Assembly (NCBI GenBank): GCA_030537855.1
Contig: JAUNVD010000004.1
Span: forward strand, 1-64,000
DNA length: 64,000 nucleotides
Direction of reading: 5' to 3'
Origin: Tissierellia bacterium
Lineage (GTDB): Bacteria > Bacillota > Clostridia > Tissierellales > Peptoniphilaceae
The notes under the pieces were generated by a model. The model searched no databases, was not told where the DNA came from, and saw only the letters and a list, made by a program, of their open reading frames with translations. Made by a program: the position numbers and the translations under genes. Of the stretch, positions 62,723 to 64,000 are shown in pieces. How positions within the stretch are numbered: the stretch's first letter is position 1; each line of letters starts with the position of its first letter.

Positions 62723-63841
62723 CTATGCAACTAATAATAAAAGTTCACGAATATCTTTTAAAGTCATAGGAATTGGATTGTACGAAATATCCTGACTTTT
62801 ATAAATATCATTAGCCAAATCATCCATAGATGCAATTAAATCGCCATAGTCAATACCAATTTCATGTAATTTTTGAGGTAAATGTAATGATTTACGAATA
62901 CTTTTAAAATTCTCTACAAATGCTTGAGCATTTAATTCATCATGGTTGTAATGGAAATTAATTTTCCTTGCTAACTTAGCATATTGTGCTTTGATCATAT
63001 TATTTTTTATATTAAAGTTTATAATTTCAGGCATTAAGATAGGAAAATATTGGTATAAATCCCCATCAAAATATTTGTATAAATACAAAGAGATTAACCA
63101 ACTTAATCCTATGGAAGATTGGTTTAATGCTAAACCGGACATAACAGAGCCTAATTGTATTTGATTTAAAAGTAGACTATAGTCTAACTCATTAAGTAAT
63201 AATATGGAACGATTCATAATCTTTAAGCTACGATTAGAATAAAGAGTAGAAAAATCATCTGCCATTGTAGAAATATAGGCGTCAATATTGGAACATATTG
63301 CCATAAGGACCATATACTTTATCTTTTCTTTATCGATGGTACTAGCCATGGATGGAGATAAAATAAGGATATCTGGTATTAAATGATCGCTACTAATCCA
63401 CTGTAGGGTTTTTGAGTTTTTGTCTACCATAAATGCCGTCTTAGTAATTTCAAAACCACCAGCAGTAGGAACAGGTATATGGATATGGGTTGGTTTTTGA
63501 TTAAGTTTATTCATAGATTGGTAGGTATTAATTACATAATAATTAATTAATTTTGTATAGTTTATTAAAGAAAAATCCCCTAATGTAATAATAATTTTAG
63601 GTTCAAATTTTATCGTTAATAAAACACTTTGTTCAATATTATTTAAAGTAGGGTACTGTTTTTCAGAAACATAAATGATCTTAATTTCACGATTCCTTAA
63701 AGCTGGATATATTTGTTTATTGTATTGATTCAAATATTTATATTCCATAAAAATAAGTACTTTACCGGGATTTAATGTATCTAAGATTTCTAATTTCTTG
63801 TCATTATATATAATATTCGTTTTCATATTAAACCCACGCAT
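62723..63841 (-). CDS. Divergent iron-type alcohol dehydrogenase homologue, metal ligands missing
   Basis: The product has 372 residues, the normal size for group III alcohol dehydrogenases. IPVPTAGGFEITKTA (about 121-135) matches the nucleotide-loop block PTTAGTGSE-T, and PDILILSP the following strand. In the metal site, NIDAYISTMADDF matches the family's MDALTHAIEAY but the His is Ser, and the two later metal histidines (HxxxHPLG and PHG) are replaced in SSIGLSWLISLYLYKY and GDLYQYFPILMPEI. Only the Asp remains. It is therefore probably a non-catalytic or regulatory relative. The start follows GGGAGTGGATAAAA. It is convergent with eutP. Confidence 0.7.
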   Translation of the reverse strand: MRGFNMKTNIIYNDKKLEILDTLNPGKVLIFMEYKYLNQYNKQIYPALRNREIKIIYVSEKQYPTLNNIEQSVLLTIKFEPKIIITLGDFSLINYTKLINYYVINTYQSMNKLNQKPTHIHIPVPTAGGFEITKTAFMVDKNSKTLQWISSDHLIPDILILSPSMASTIDKEKIKYMVLMAICSNIDAYISTMADDFSTLYSNRSLKIMNRSILLLNELDYSLLLNQIQLGSVMSGLALNQSSIGLSWLISLYLYKYFDGDLYQYFPILMPEIINFNIKNNMIKAQYAKLARKINFHYNHDELNAQAFVENFKSIRKSLHLPQKLHEIGIDYGDLIASMDDLANDIYKSQDISYNPIPMTLKDIRELLLLVA

Positions 63842-63866
63842 TTTTATCCACTCCCTTTATAATAAT

Positions 63867-63895
63867 AGAGTACCGAAATATGGAATAAAGGTCAA
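63867..63895 (-). promoter_or_regulatory. Promoter for the alcohol-dehydrogenase homologue
   Basis: On the minus strand TTGACC (63895-63890) and TACTCT (63872-63867) are 17 bases apart. The -10 is weak. Confidence 0.5.
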
Positions 63896-64000
63896 CGGAT
63901 TTAATTGACAGATTTTTCTTCCGTCTATAATATTTTGTGAAAATCGGATACTTTTTTATGAATTAAAGAAAATGTTATAGGATTATTTCGCTTATTCTCA

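Overview
The window looks like chromosome of a low-GC, Gram-positive, anaerobic member of the Bacillota (Clostridia/Tissierellia-like). The reasons are strong AT bias, AGGAGG-type ribosome binding sites with several TTG/GTG starts, a SufS-SufU pair, a flavodiiron FprA protein, a MocR regulator, ECF transporter genes, three S-layer-homology (SLH) surface proteins and a EutP-like GTPase. I see no phage, insertion sequence or CRISPR array. The species cannot be named from sequence alone.

Layout. 1-4.1 kb: end of sufS, then sufU, a flavodoxin-like protein, a small SLH protein and a convergent RDD/SppA pair. 4.2-7.8 kb: probable operon of a MocR regulator, a membrane-anchored DUF5711-like protein, an MscS channel and a DUF951 protein. 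7.8-8.6 kb: non-coding, ending in a promoter and a hairpin-rich leader before an NhaC antiporter. 10.3-12.5 kb: an SLH protein, then a decayed D-Ala-D-Ala ligase pseudogene. 12.5-16.1 kb: an ArsR regulator, a four-domain CoA-disulfide reductase/rhodanese/TusA/DsrE fusion and a Crp/Fnr regulator (sulfane-sulfur handling). 16.2-23.9 kb: a secreted phosphodiester glycosidase, then an ECF transporter (T plus fused double ATPase) followed by two surface proteins that resemble the two halves of animal intrinsic factor/transcobalamin. 24.6-28.3 kb: an ABC importer in an overlapping operon with D-serine ammonia-lyase. 28.3-33.1 kb: an ABC ATPase and a giant FtsX-type permease with about 500 residues of heptad repeats. 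33.1-41.9 kb: single genes (2-hydroxyacid dehydrogenase, MATE, FprA, YfcC, peroxiredoxin) and a MoxR/VWA pair. 42.1 kb: tRNA-Pro(GGG).

42.4-54.2 kb is the purine operon purC-F-M-N-H-DL-B, tightly packed or overlapping. It has a leader of about 290 nt ending in an intrinsic terminator just before purC, and purD and purL are joined in one 1637-codon reading frame. purE and purK are not in the window. 54.3-64 kb: a CPBP protease, a 776-residue AraC-type regulator, an Spx/ArsC-like protein, a DUF4825-like lipid-anchored or membrane protein, an L,D-transpeptidase, bioB behind a BirA-type operator, a solitary eutP, and a divergent iron-alcohol-dehydrogenase homologue that has lost the family's histidine metal ligands.

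Most interesting items: the PurD-PurL fusion with a possible internal PurL start; the purine leader/attenuator, which matches no riboswitch I can recognise; the split intrinsic-factor-like proteins beside an ECF module without an S component; and the apparently metal-free alcohol-dehydrogenase homologue next to eutP.
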